From Candidatus Obscuribacterales bacterium (lineage in GTDB: Bacteria > Cyanobacteriota > Vampirovibrionia > Obscuribacterales > Obscuribacteraceae): 64,000 nt of DNA. Positions 52,604-60,557 of this stretch are shown here, in pieces (the stretch's first letter is position 1; every line of letters begins with the position of its first letter). The notes under the pieces are model-generated. The model saw only the letters and a program-made list of their open reading frames with translations, was not told where the DNA came from and ran no database searches. The position numbers were made by a program, and so were the translations under genes. Where the stretch lies: contig JARLHI010000040.1 in assembly GCA_031292355.1 (NCBI GenBank), positions 100,090 through 164,089 of the forward strand, in the 5' to 3' direction.

Positions 52604-53848
52604 ATGGCATCCAAACGACGATTATCTTTTGCGCAACTGCTCGACCGACACGCGCAGGTAGCAGTGCGCGTGGGAGTTCGGCCAACACCCGGTCAGCAAG
52701 TGGTTATGACGGTCAATCAGGAGCTTCTGCCCCTGGCTCGACTCGCCGCTAAGCACCTATATCTTGCAGGCGCTTCGAATGTCACGACGATCATCGACGA
52801 CGACGAACTGACGCTCGCTCGTTATCGACATGCTTCAGATGCTGCCTTCGACCAGGCTTCCGGCTGGCTCTTTGACGGCATGGCCGCCGCTTTCAAAGCT
52901 GGCGCGGCTAGGCTGGCGATTATCGGTGATAATCCGGGAATGCTTGCAGGGCAGGATCGCGGTCGCATCGGCAGAGCGGCTGCAGCTCGAGCAAAGGCTT
53001 ACAAGCCGGCAATCGAATGCATCACGTCCGGCATGATCAACTGGTCGATCTCGGCGGGCGCAACCCAAGCCTGGGCGAAGCAAGCTTTTCCTGAGCTGTC
53101 TGACCGGGCTGCACTGTCGAAGCTGTGGAAGGCGATTTTCGCTGCTTCCCGCGCCGACACTGAAGACCCGATCGCCGCCTGGGCTGAGCACAATGCCACC
53201 TTGAGCGCACGCAAGGCGATCCTCAATCAAAGCCGATTTTCGGCTCTGAGGTTCCGCGGTCCGGGCACCGACCTCACGGTGGGACTGGCTGACGGTCACG
53301 TCTGGGCGGGTGGCGAAAGCACCTCTCATTCGGGTGCGATCTTCAACGCCAATGTTCCGACCGAAGAAGTATTCACCACACCTCACTGTCAGCGCGTGGA
53401 TGGATATGTGACCGCCAGTCGTCCGCTCTCTCTGCATGGCACCATCGTCGATGGCATCGCTGTTCGGTTCGAGAACGGCCGTATCGTCGAAGCAAAAGCG
53501 GAAGCCGGCGAGGAGACGCTTCATCATCTCCTGTCGACTGATGAAGGCGCAAGTCGTCTCGGCGAAGTTGCGCTCGTTCCGCATTCGTCGCCGATTTCCA
53601 AAAGCGGGTTGCTTTTCTTCAACACTTTGTATGATGAAAACGCAGCTTGCCACATGGCAGTCGGCCAGTCTTACGCGAAGTGCATGGATGGTGGTAAGAC
53701 TGCGAGCAAGGAAGAACTCCTCGCTCGCGGTGCTAATCACAGCGACGTGCATGTCGACTGGATGATTGGTTCCGGCGCTGTCGATGTCGACGGCATCTGC
53801 CAGAACGGTGACGTCGTGCCCGTCATGCGCGGGTGCGAGTGGGCGTAA
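52604..53848 (+). CDS. M29-family metallo-aminopeptidase (AmpS/PepS-like)
   Basis: A 414-residue cytoplasmic exo-peptidase with two metals. The C-terminal catalytic half shows PTEEVFTTPH (Glu ligand), LGEVALVPH (Glu ligand), NAACHMAVGQSY (His and Tyr), and SDVHVDWMIG (His and Asp), exactly in the order of M29 aminopeptidases. Length is normal. It removes N-terminal residues, usually from small hydrophobic or charged peptides. AGAGGAGAC lies before ATG. It is flanked by hairpins on both sides, so it may be its own transcript within the block. Confidence 0.9.
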   Translation: MASKRRLSFAQLLDRHAQVAVRVGVRPTPGQQVVMTVNQELLPLARLAAKHLYLAGASNVTTIIDDDELTLARYRHASDAAFDQASGWLFDGMAAAFKAGAARLAIIGDNPGMLAGQDRGRIGRAAAARAKAYKPAIECITSGMINWSISAGATQAWAKQAFPELSDRAALSKLWKAIFAASRADTEDPIAAWAEHNATLSARKAILNQSRFSALRFRGPGTDLTVGLADGHVWAGGESTSHSGAIFNANVPTEEVFTTPHCQRVDGYVTASRPLSLHGTIVDGIAVRFENGRIVEAKAEAGEETLHHLLSTDEGASRLGEVALVPHSSPISKSGLLFFNTLYDENAACHMAVGQSYAKCMDGGKTASKEELLARGANHSDVHVDWMIGSGAVDVDGICQNGDVVPVMRGCEWA

Positions 53849-53856
53849 CAAAAATG

Positions 53857-53886
53857 GCGAGCACCTGCAAAAAAGCGGGTGCTCGC
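53857..53886. terminator. 12-bp hairpin with A6 loop
   Basis: GCGAGCACCTGC and GCGGGTGCTCGC pair (one G-U) around AAAAAA, nine bases after the aminopeptidase stop. No T-tract. Confidence 0.55.
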
Positions 53887-53970
53887 TTGCATGTGACTGC
53901 TTCCAACCCGTCTATTTCCTGCTGAATTTCTATCATCTCCACGTAGCAAAATTCTCTTCAGGAGAAGAAA

Positions 53971-54759
53971 ATGTCTGCTAAAGCCATAATCGTTCGTCAA
54001 GGTACGTATACACGCTCTGTCACGGTGGCATTGCCGGACGGTCTGACAGCAGCCGATCTCGTGGCCGCGCTTAACTCGAAGAAAGCCGATCAAGTCGGCG
54101 ATTTCTTCATTTGCCCGGACACATTTTCGGCGCGAATCGAACTCAATCAGCCAGAGTTCCCTGAAGCTCTATGGGAAGTCCTATCGGCGGAAGATGCAAC
54201 TTCGGCTGACGCCCCAGCTCAAGCAGCCGAATCGATGAAGGAAGGCGCCCAAAAGGACGCGGTGGAAGCCGCTCAGGATTCAGCTCGGCACCTGTCCTTG
54301 CATCAAATTAATACCCTCAATCAGTTGGGTTTCGAACTCAATTTGAAGGGAGACATCCGCTCAGCCGGCAAGATGGCTTCAGTGGCCAGTGCTTTATATC
54401 AGTTGGCTGGCGGCGGCGATTCTCGAGAAGCGGTTTGGCTGTTCAGTCTGAAATCGTTTAACTGCTCGACTTTGGGACAGCACAAAGCCGCCTGGCGCTA
54501 CGGTCGTCTGGCAGTGGACATGGCTCGGCGGGTGCTCGGCGAGGAGAACGCAGAGTATGGCTTAGTTGTTAACAACATCGCCGAGGGGCAGATCGACGCT
54601 GGCTCGTATGGTCGCGCGGAAAAGATGCTGAACGAGGGCATGGCTGTTATCGATAAGGCTATCGAAAACAAGGCAGTTGACCTGGCTTGGGCGGCTAACG
54701 TCAAAGCCGATGCAATGCAGAACTACCAACGCCTGCTTCAATTGACAGGACGCGGCTAA
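53971..54759 (+). CDS. TPR-type protein (262 aa)
   Basis: A soluble protein with an N-terminal beta-rich section of about 75 residues (IIVRQGTYTRSVTVALPDG). An Ala/Glu-rich linker follows, then about 150 residues of tandem helical repeats resembling TPR_12/kinesin-light-chain units (LNQLGFELNLKGDIRSAGKMASVASALY, AWRYGRLAVDMARRVLGEENAEY, GRAEKMLNEGMAVIDKAI). It probably mediates protein contacts. CTTCAGGAGAAG before ATG is an excellent ribosome site. No signal peptide, unlike the other TPR proteins in the window. Confidence 0.65.
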   Translation: MSAKAIIVRQGTYTRSVTVALPDGLTAADLVAALNSKKADQVGDFFICPDTFSARIELNQPEFPEALWEVLSAEDATSADAPAQAAESMKEGAQKDAVEAAQDSARHLSLHQINTLNQLGFELNLKGDIRSAGKMASVASALYQLAGGGDSREAVWLFSLKSFNCSTLGQHKAAWRYGRLAVDMARRVLGEENAEYGLVVNNIAEGQIDAGSYGRAEKMLNEGMAVIDKAIENKAVDLAWAANVKADAMQNYQRLLQLTGRG

Positions 54760-54770
54760 CGACTCGAAGG

Positions 54771-54871
54771 CAGTAGCCGACAACTATATTGCCGCTTGCG
54801 GCTACTGGCTCTTGAGTAATCACAAAGATAGGTAGTAGCAGATGGTGACTCTAATGGACGTCACCATCTGC
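54771..54871. terminator. Two consecutive hairpins, no T-tract
   Basis: CAGTAGCCG (54771-54779) pairs with CGGCTACTG (54799-54807), and GCAGATGGTGAC (54838-54849) pairs perfectly with GTCACCATCTGC (54860-54871). They separate the TPR gene from the 44-residue membrane peptide gene. Confidence 0.55.
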
Positions 54872-54928
54872 GGATTCTCAACCAGTGTCACAGCCCAGTA
54901 GTGGCGTCAAATGAATCGGAGAAATTCA

Positions 54929-55063
54929 ATGACTTTGTCCAACGAAGAAAAAGAACTGATCGAACTAGTGAAGTCTTCGGCCGAAAGGTGGCGTTGGATC
55001 TGCTTCGTAGTGTATATCCTGGGTGTTATCTCGGGACTGATACTGGCTTTATTCTTGCAGTAA
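54929..55063 (+). CDS. 44-residue single-pass membrane peptide
   Basis: ATG 54929 with GGAG seven bases upstream opens a short frame: a charged helix (MTLSNEEKELIELVKSS, then AERWRW) followed by one transmembrane helix (ICFVVYILGVISGLILALFL) and a terminal Gln. A longer frame in another phase overlaps it but lacks a ribosome site and has implausible composition. The type resembles regulatory membrane peptides. It lies between hairpins at both ends. Confidence 0.55.
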   Translation: MTLSNEEKELIELVKSSAERWRWICFVVYILGVISGLILALFLQ

Positions 55064-55083
55064 CGATGCCGAAGACTACGGAA

Positions 55084-55110
55084 GGCGTCAGCATACTTTG
55101 TGCTGACGCC
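55084..55110. terminator. 10-bp perfect hairpin, no T-tract
   Basis: GGCGTCAGCA and TGCTGACGCC pair perfectly around a 7-base loop, 20 bp after the 44-residue peptide gene. Confidence 0.55.
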
Positions 55111-55206
55111 CGGCGAGTTCGCTTTCTCTCGGGTGCTATCTGCATTTTTTTTGAGTTTTTTGTGAATTTAATTTGCCGAAAAAAGATATTTAAAGCAAAG
55201 TATTGG

Positions 55207-55273
55207 CAAAAAAACCTCTGCTCTCGACCGAATCGATGCCTGAAGACATTGATTCTGAGCCAATCGCAGAGGT
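55207..55273 (-). terminator. Terminator of the PaaK-like gene
   Basis: On the minus strand ACCTCTGC ... GCAGAGGT closes a larger hairpin containing GAATCAATG/CATCGATTC, followed by seven T. It lies 42 bp after the stop at 55315. Confidence 0.65.
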
Positions 55274-55314
55274 CTTCCAGTGTGTGACTACTTACCCTTC
55301 ATGAATAATCCAGG

Positions 55315-56826
55315 TTAGTGACTTTTGGTTTCTTGGATATATTTGCTCTTCAGGCGGATGTCTTTGCCGGCAAATGGACCGGTTCGCGAAGCGAAGAATT
55401 CCAGTCGAGGTTCGAGACCTGCAGGAATCATTTTGCGAGATTCACGGAAGTCCTGGTTTGCAGCAGCCAGCTGTTCGAAGACCTCTCGGCTGAGTGCTTC
55501 GACGTCATCTGGAGCGACTTGATCGGGGCGCAATTCGAGCGCCACCGTTAGCAGTTTGTTGCTTTGTTCATCCTCGTTGGTGACGAGGGCGAACAATTCA
55601 ACGATTGGCGCCAGCACGCGATTCTCGAAGACGATTTTCTCGATTTCGTTTGGCGTAATCTTGCAGCCGTAGAAAGCAACAGCAAGATCGGCGCGACCGA
55701 AGTGCAACAAGATCGGTAGCTCGGCAACCTGACCAACATCGAGGCTGGATACAGGATAGCCCTCTTCTTCGAGAATTTCAGCCACTTCGCTGAAGCGAAT
55801 CACCTGACCACGGTCGCGAATGTTGTACCGAATTTTGGGTGCGACATTTTCGACTCGACAGATGGTGATGATCAGTTCTCCTTCGTCGTTTGTCTCGATC
55901 AAATAGTCCATCGGGTTGTACTGGAAGACGATAGGATCGCCATCGTACTTGCACAAACGAGCCCGCAGACTTGCGTTCGAGAGTATAAGCTTGCGCAGCC
56001 GAATCGTGAAGTCGTTTTCGGCGGCGATATTTATTTCGAGGTCAGAGGCACCATAGGAGCCATAGACTTTCTTGAAACCCTTGCCCAGATAGTCGCGCAT
56101 GGCCTCGCTTATGCCTTCGCCACCGTAGAAAGCGACGATGTTGTAATCGCTCCAGTTGATTTCGTCGGAATCGACGAGAGCTTTCAGGAACGGCGGATAG
56201 CCGGCGATGATGTAACGATACTTGGGACCGAAGTCCTTGAGTGTCGTGATGATCTTCGCGGCATCTGGACCGATTGACTTGAGCAAGCACACATCCGAGA
56301 CGAAGCCGCTCACATTCATGCCGGTTGCCCATGGTCCCAGCGCAAAAGCGTTGAGAAAGAAAACAGGCTCGTCGCCAAGCAAATGACGCATGGCGATTTG
56401 CATGATGCGGCCCACTTCCTTGCGTTCGGCCGGTCCGCGCACCCAGTTGTTTGGCTTGCCGGACGAACCGCTGCTTTCATCGATGAGACCGCCCTTCCAG
56501 GGGAATTCACCGAAGTAACATCGCTCTATCAGAGGATATTTGAGGACGTAGTTCTTCTTCTCCGTGGCCGGGATGGCGCTCAAATCAGGCACGAATCCAT
56601 GCCATTTGACCTCAGTACCCGGATTATCGTTGACGAACTTGGCATACGCCGGGCAGTCGCGTTTCGCTTTTTCGAAGACTCGCCATGCTTTCCATTTGCC
56701 GACCAGCTCACGAAAGCCAGCCAGTTGAGGGGCAAAGAGTGACTTGTAAAGCCAGTCTTGCTTCATCATGAATTTTCGGATGGCGGACGCGACGACGAGG
56801 AAGCATAGAATCAGGAACTTCTTCAT
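55315..56826 (-). CDS. PaaK/CapK-like adenylate-forming ligase with N-terminal membrane anchor
   Basis: A 503-residue member of the phenylacetate-CoA-ligase branch of the ANL superfamily. Motifs seen are DESSGSSGKP (phosphate-binding loop), FYGGEGISE, VYGSYGASDLE (with the acidic residue of the substrate motif) and RYNIRDRGQV. An N-terminal hydrophobic stretch (KKFLILCFLVVASAI) is not usual for PaaK and suggests membrane attachment. It should activate a carboxylate as an acyl-adenylate; the acid is unknown. Its ATG overlaps the nitroreductase stop by ATGA. A terminator with T7 follows. Confidence 0.8.
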   Translation of the reverse strand: MKKFLILCFLVVASAIRKFMMKQDWLYKSLFAPQLAGFRELVGKWKAWRVFEKAKRDCPAYAKFVNDNPGTEVKWHGFVPDLSAIPATEKKNYVLKYPLIERCYFGEFPWKGGLIDESSGSSGKPNNWVRGPAERKEVGRIMQIAMRHLLGDEPVFFLNAFALGPWATGMNVSGFVSDVCLLKSIGPDAAKIITTLKDFGPKYRYIIAGYPPFLKALVDSDEINWSDYNIVAFYGGEGISEAMRDYLGKGFKKVYGSYGASDLEINIAAENDFTIRLRKLILSNASLRARLCKYDGDPIVFQYNPMDYLIETNDEGELIITICRVENVAPKIRYNIRDRGQVIRFSEVAEILEEEGYPVSSLDVGQVAELPILLHFGRADLAVAFYGCKITPNEIEKIVFENRVLAPIVELFALVTNEDEQSNKLLTVALELRPDQVAPDDVEALSREVFEQLAAANQDFRESRKMIPAGLEPRLEFFASRTGPFAGKDIRLKSKYIQETKSH

Positions 56827-57845
56827 GATTGAACCCTCTCTTGAACGAGCATGTGCTCCATGGGCAGGCGATAAGATTTGGGAGGAAGTGCGGAATAGCC
56901 CAGTCGCACCAGCATCCAGAGTGGATGTTTGCGATTGGGGTTGACGAAGTGCTCTTCCATTTGAGCGTGAGCCGCGGCGTTGGTAATGATGGAACCAAAC
57001 GGATGCAAGTAGACGCCGTGCTTGGTCATAGTGAGCCAGAGGCGAGCTAGCATGCGACCCGAATTGATCCAGTCATCGTGCTTTTCGAAAAATGGTCCAG
57101 ACAGCCAGGCGACATTGCGTGTTCCGTCCATCGCCTTGATGTACTGTGCCTTGGTAAACTGACGAATGCCTGGTATCCGAAAGAGCCAGTTTGCTTTCGC
57201 GAACAGCCACATCAGAAGACCATTGGCATTCATCGCGTAAGCCGCCAAACCATCGGCTTTACGGCGAGCTTCCTTGCGACTGAAGCGCATCCACCCAGCA
57301 ACTTCGTTGCAGGCGACAGGCTCCGACATGTCATAAAACATCGTGTCGGCGTTCAGTGCCACTACCCAGGCGACTTCGGCTCGGTCGGTGGAGTATTCAA
57401 ACTGATGGCCGAATGCTTGTGCGACCGCAACCAGTTCGGCATACACTTTCTCACTGATGCGTCTGCCGTCATATGGAAGACGCGAGGTACGGCGCGTGAG
57501 AATCAGTTCTCGGTCCAGTGATTCTGGTTTGGTCCGTGGCACCAACTGTAGTGTCGCGTATTTAACGGGGGCGCCGTCAGAAGAGCACAGCTCGTGTGTG
57601 TGAAATTCGACGTCGACCTGCTGGTTGCGCGGAGCGGCGGCGATATCGAGGCACTCCAGCATGATGCCGAAACCGCAGGCCATGAAGCTTCCGGTTGGAT
57701 TGGTTCCGGGAAGCAATCTGGTTGGGTCGTAGAACAGTGTGCACTCTGTATCAGATAACGGTTGAAAAAGCCAGGGCTGCATGTTGTGCGGAGATGGCGC
57801 CCAGCGTGCGTATTCAAGCAATGCTAACCATGACGCGTTTGGCAT
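56823..57845 (-). CDS. Nitroreductase-fold flavoprotein (Acg-like)
   Basis: A 340-residue protein of the FMN-dependent nitroreductase superfamily. The N-terminal ARWAPSPHNMQPWLF is the FMN-binding start, followed by LILTRRTSRLPYDGR, and GVYLHPFGSI near the end. The length and two-part build resemble the Acg group, whose members may bind FMN without typical nitroreductase activity. It is coupled to the PaaK-like ligase by a 4-bp overlap. AAGGAGCAGATC precedes ATG. A flavin oxidoreductase coupled to an adenylating enzyme suggests joint chemistry on one substrate. Confidence 0.75.
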   Translation of the reverse strand: MPNASWLALLEYARWAPSPHNMQPWLFQPLSDTECTLFYDPTRLLPGTNPTGSFMACGFGIMLECLDIAAAPRNQQVDVEFHTHELCSSDGAPVKYATLQLVPRTKPESLDRELILTRRTSRLPYDGRRISEKVYAELVAVAQAFGHQFEYSTDRAEVAWVVALNADTMFYDMSEPVACNEVAGWMRFSRKEARRKADGLAAYAMNANGLLMWLFAKANWLFRIPGIRQFTKAQYIKAMDGTRNVAWLSGPFFEKHDDWINSGRMLARLWLTMTKHGVYLHPFGSIITNAAAHAQMEEHFVNPNRKHPLWMLVRLGYSALPPKSYRLPMEHMLVQERVQS

Positions 57846-58279
57846 GATCTGCTCCTTCTTGGGATTCGGTCTTTGGTTTGTTGGATGGCCTCAATTTCGC
57901 TAGCGTCTTCGTGACTGCTAACGTGTGGTGGCTGGGGTGAGTACATCTTGGACAAAACTCAATCGTGTCTGCCAAAGCAGTTCAAAAGTATTGAGTTGAG
58001 TGCGCTATTAGTTTGACGATAAAGAGAATGGGGAGCTATTTTGAAAACAAGAAATGACTACTAACATATAGTCCGTTGGATAAAATGCAATCAAGACGAT
58101 GCCATTTACCTTTTCTAAACTCGCACAGTTGTGCGTCTGCGGCGCTCTAAATCTCTGCTCTCTGATAAAACATTCACTCGCGCCCGCCTTGCGGGCTTAG
58201 CGCGAGCGCATCGATTAGGACACTGTTATCATTTACGAGTCTTGTTTTTGAACATCGCCTGAGAGCGGAAACAAGCAAC
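57846..58279. other. Divergent intergenic region (434 bp)
   Basis: No supported gene. A compound hairpin lies at 58177-58206 (CTCGCG...CGCGAG outer, CCCGC...GCGGG inner) without a T-tract. TTTCGCTAGCG lies at 57894. Confidence 0.35.
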
Positions 58280-59155
58280 TTGCTGAGTGAAAACACCTTG
58301 CTTAAAACCGCCATATTCTGGATTCGTGATGGAGTATTGATTGACCGAATGTCGGTCAATGCTGTTGCCTTTGCCGTCGCCTGGGCTAATGCTTTTCGAA
58401 GCGGTGAATCAGCTAGTTTCTCATTGACTGCTCTGGTCAATTTTGCTTTTGCCACGTCTGGGATTTCTTGCGCAGAGAAAATGCATCAACTTAACGTTGC
58501 AAATTCGATTGCTAGCGACAACGTCCAGCTGTCAGTTGATTTCTACAATCAGCTTGCGGCAGAAGCTGGCAAGCATTGCCAATATTTTGCGGGAGCGCCG
58601 CAATTGCTTGAGAAAGCGCATGATCTAGGTGTTTTGAATTTCATTACTTCAGCAGTCGAGCAAACCGTTCTCGACCGCTGGGGTGCAAGTGACCAGGCCC
58701 TTTCAATAGCACCTTACCTGGCTGAAATTCTTGGTTGGCGCTCGACTGACTTTTGCAAAGGTGCTGGTCATTTCGAATACGTTCGCAAGCATTATGGCGT
58801 CGAGCGAATTATCTATGTCGCGGATGCGGTCGCTGAAATAGCCTCTGGCTTTCAGTACGGTCACACTTTTGGCGTAGTGCCTGTAGGCTTTGCGGCTTTA
58901 ATCTCACGCGAGAAAGTGATGCATGCTTTCACTCTGGTATTGCAGGCGCAACGCGACCTTGGGCTCACTCAGCCGGGCGGTTGTATTTTTTCTATTGAGC
59001 CTGATTCGCTGTCACTACCAAATCAAGACCAGTTAGATTGGTCGCTTAAAAACGCGGGGGCCGCTCGTCTAGTCAGTGGTTCAGCAGATAGAATCATGAG
59101 CAATTTGGAAGAATTGCTAGTGACAGAAATTTTGCCCCAGTCAAAAAATATTTAA
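58280..59155 (+). CDS. HAD-like protein lacking the catalytic Asp
   Basis: A 291-residue protein with the layout of a haloacid-dehalogenase phosphatase: motif I region IFWIRDGVLIDR, a helical cap domain, motif II FITSAVEQ, and motif IV IYVADAVAEI. In the usual motif I (F-D-x-D-G) the first Asp is the nucleophile; here the aligned residue is Ile, so classical phosphatase activity is unlikely. It could be a non-catalytic binding protein, or the fold call could be wrong. The TTG start at 58280 has GAGAGCGGA about ten bases upstream; no better start was seen. Confidence 0.55.
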   Translation: MLSENTLLKTAIFWIRDGVLIDRMSVNAVAFAVAWANAFRSGESASFSLTALVNFAFATSGISCAEKMHQLNVANSIASDNVQLSVDFYNQLAAEAGKHCQYFAGAPQLLEKAHDLGVLNFITSAVEQTVLDRWGASDQALSIAPYLAEILGWRSTDFCKGAGHFEYVRKHYGVERIIYVADAVAEIASGFQYGHTFGVVPVGFAALISREKVMHAFTLVLQAQRDLGLTQPGGCIFSIEPDSLSLPNQDQLDWSLKNAGAARLVSGSADRIMSNLEELLVTEILPQSKNI

Positions 59156-59261
59156 AGAATTTTCTTGAAAGCATGTGTGTATGTCACGTTCGTGTCACCT
59201 AACGTCCTTACAATCTTTAATCGATAGCCTCCTCGGTATCGAATTGTCCTTGCTGCAATTT

Positions 59262-59307
59262 AAAACTCTGATAGTTTGCCCTAGTGCGAACCGCCAGAGT
59301 TTTTTTG
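59262..59307 (+). terminator. Rho-independent terminator
   Basis: AAAACTCTG and CAGAGTTTT pair around a 24-base loop, ending in seven T. It ends the HAD-like gene's transcript and is convergent with the HMG-CoA reductase gene. Confidence 0.65.
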
Positions 59308-59311
59308 CGTT

Positions 59312-60490
59312 TTAACTGCGATTGCGACCAAGCTTTTCATGGGAGTCGACCCAGTAGCCACCGACTACCGCGGCGCCCAGCGACAGTTCGCCGCAAAGCA
59401 CAGTTGCTGCGACAATTTCTGCAAATTTCTTCACTTTGCCTGTGCCATAACAATCAAGAATTTGCAAACATTCCTTTTGAGTAGATAGTCCGGTGCCACC
59501 GCCTGTAGTTGCAACAATGAGCGATGGTAGAGTGATTGAATAATAGAGATCGTCGGTGTCAACAATTTCAGAATAAACGAGGGCCGTGTGAGACTCGGCG
59601 ATATTGGCCACGTCTTGTCCAGTGGCTATGAAAATGGCTGCGATAGCATTAGCTGAATGCGAACCGTTGTTGACAGAACCAGCCATTGAGGTGCCTAGAT
59701 TTGCACGTAGTCGGGATTGAAAAAATTCCTTTGTATTGACGTGCAGATGGCGTTGCAGTGAGCGGTTGGTGATCAAAACCTCTGCGACGACTTTTTTGCC
59801 TCTGGTGTGCAGGGTGTTCAGCAACGACGCTTTTTTGTCCGTGTCCATGTTGCCGCTCAACGAAAATTCCTTGATCGGAGCGATTTTAGTATATTCAGCT
59901 TGAATCCACTTACATGCTGCCCAGGTTGCTTTTCCTGTGAGATTTTGGCCGGCGGCATCACCGGCGGTGAAATTAAAACGTAGATGCAAAAAGCGTGATA
60001 CAGCGTAGTGTTCAATGTCACGAAGTTTCCCGTGGGCGGTGGTCGCTTCGGCGCACGCTTTAATCGCCGCAAAATTGTCTTTGATCCATTGAGAGAAGTG
60101 ATTTGCCTGTCTAGCTCCAGTAAAACCAAAAACAGGCGCTCGCTGCATGGCATCGTCGATTACTGTCACGGTCACTCCGCCCAGGTCATGAATTAAGCGC
60201 ATGCCCCGGTTATAGCTTGCGAGCAGTGTTCCTTCGGTTGTGGCCATGGGCACGAAGAATTCACCCTTGGCGTGTTCTCCATTAACAAGTAATGGTCCAG
60301 CAAAGCCAAGTGGAACCTGGGCTACGCCGGTCAAATTTTCGATGTTGCCGCTGGTCGTAGCGGGTTCAAAAGAGAAGTGTTTGATGTGCTCAACAACTAC
60401 GCCAGTTTGCTCTAATAGGAAGGCCTGGCGCGTTTTGACAATTTCGGGAGTGTAATCGTTAAGGTTGTCCCGCGGTATCTTGTTTCTCAT
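59312..60490 (-). CDS. Hydroxymethylglutaryl-CoA reductase
   Basis: A 392-residue soluble enzyme converting HMG-CoA to mevalonate with NAD(P)H. Catalytic residues: Glu in MATTEGTLLAS, Lys in SGNMDTDKKAS, Asp in IATGQDVAN, and a C-terminal His in VDSHEKLGRNR. ENLTGVAQVPLGFAGPL is the HMG-CoA-binding segment, and GGGTGLSTQ is near the cofactor site. The DKK motif and C-terminal His resemble class I (eukaryote-like) enzymes without a membrane domain. Other mevalonate-pathway genes are not in the window. It is divergent from a DUF1800 gene 67 bp away. Confidence 0.9.
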   Translation of the reverse strand: MRNKIPRDNLNDYTPEIVKTRQAFLLEQTGVVVEHIKHFSFEPATTSGNIENLTGVAQVPLGFAGPLLVNGEHAKGEFFVPMATTEGTLLASYNRGMRLIHDLGGVTVTVIDDAMQRAPVFGFTGARQANHFSQWIKDNFAAIKACAEATTAHGKLRDIEHYAVSRFLHLRFNFTAGDAAGQNLTGKATWAACKWIQAEYTKIAPIKEFSLSGNMDTDKKASLLNTLHTRGKKVVAEVLITNRSLQRHLHVNTKEFFQSRLRANLGTSMAGSVNNGSHSANAIAAIFIATGQDVANIAESHTALVYSEIVDTDDLYYSITLPSLIVATTGGGTGLSTQKECLQILDCYGTGKVKKFAEIVAATVLCGELSLGAAVVGGYWVDSHEKLGRNRS

Positions 60491-60557
60491 CAGCCTATAT
60501 TACTGAATTATGAACGGATTTGTTATTCTGGGAATAATGAGGGAAGACTCATAACGA

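Noticed and set aside
51033..53851. Long minus-strand open frames (up to 400 codons) opposite 50823-53848.
   Set aside because: They mirror GC-rich plus-strand genes, are rich in His/Arg, lack ribosome sites, and the plus-strand genes have clear domains or better context.
54901..55287. A 128-codon frame overlapping the small membrane peptide gene.
   Set aside because: No ribosome site and improbable composition. The 44-codon frame at 54929 explains the region better.
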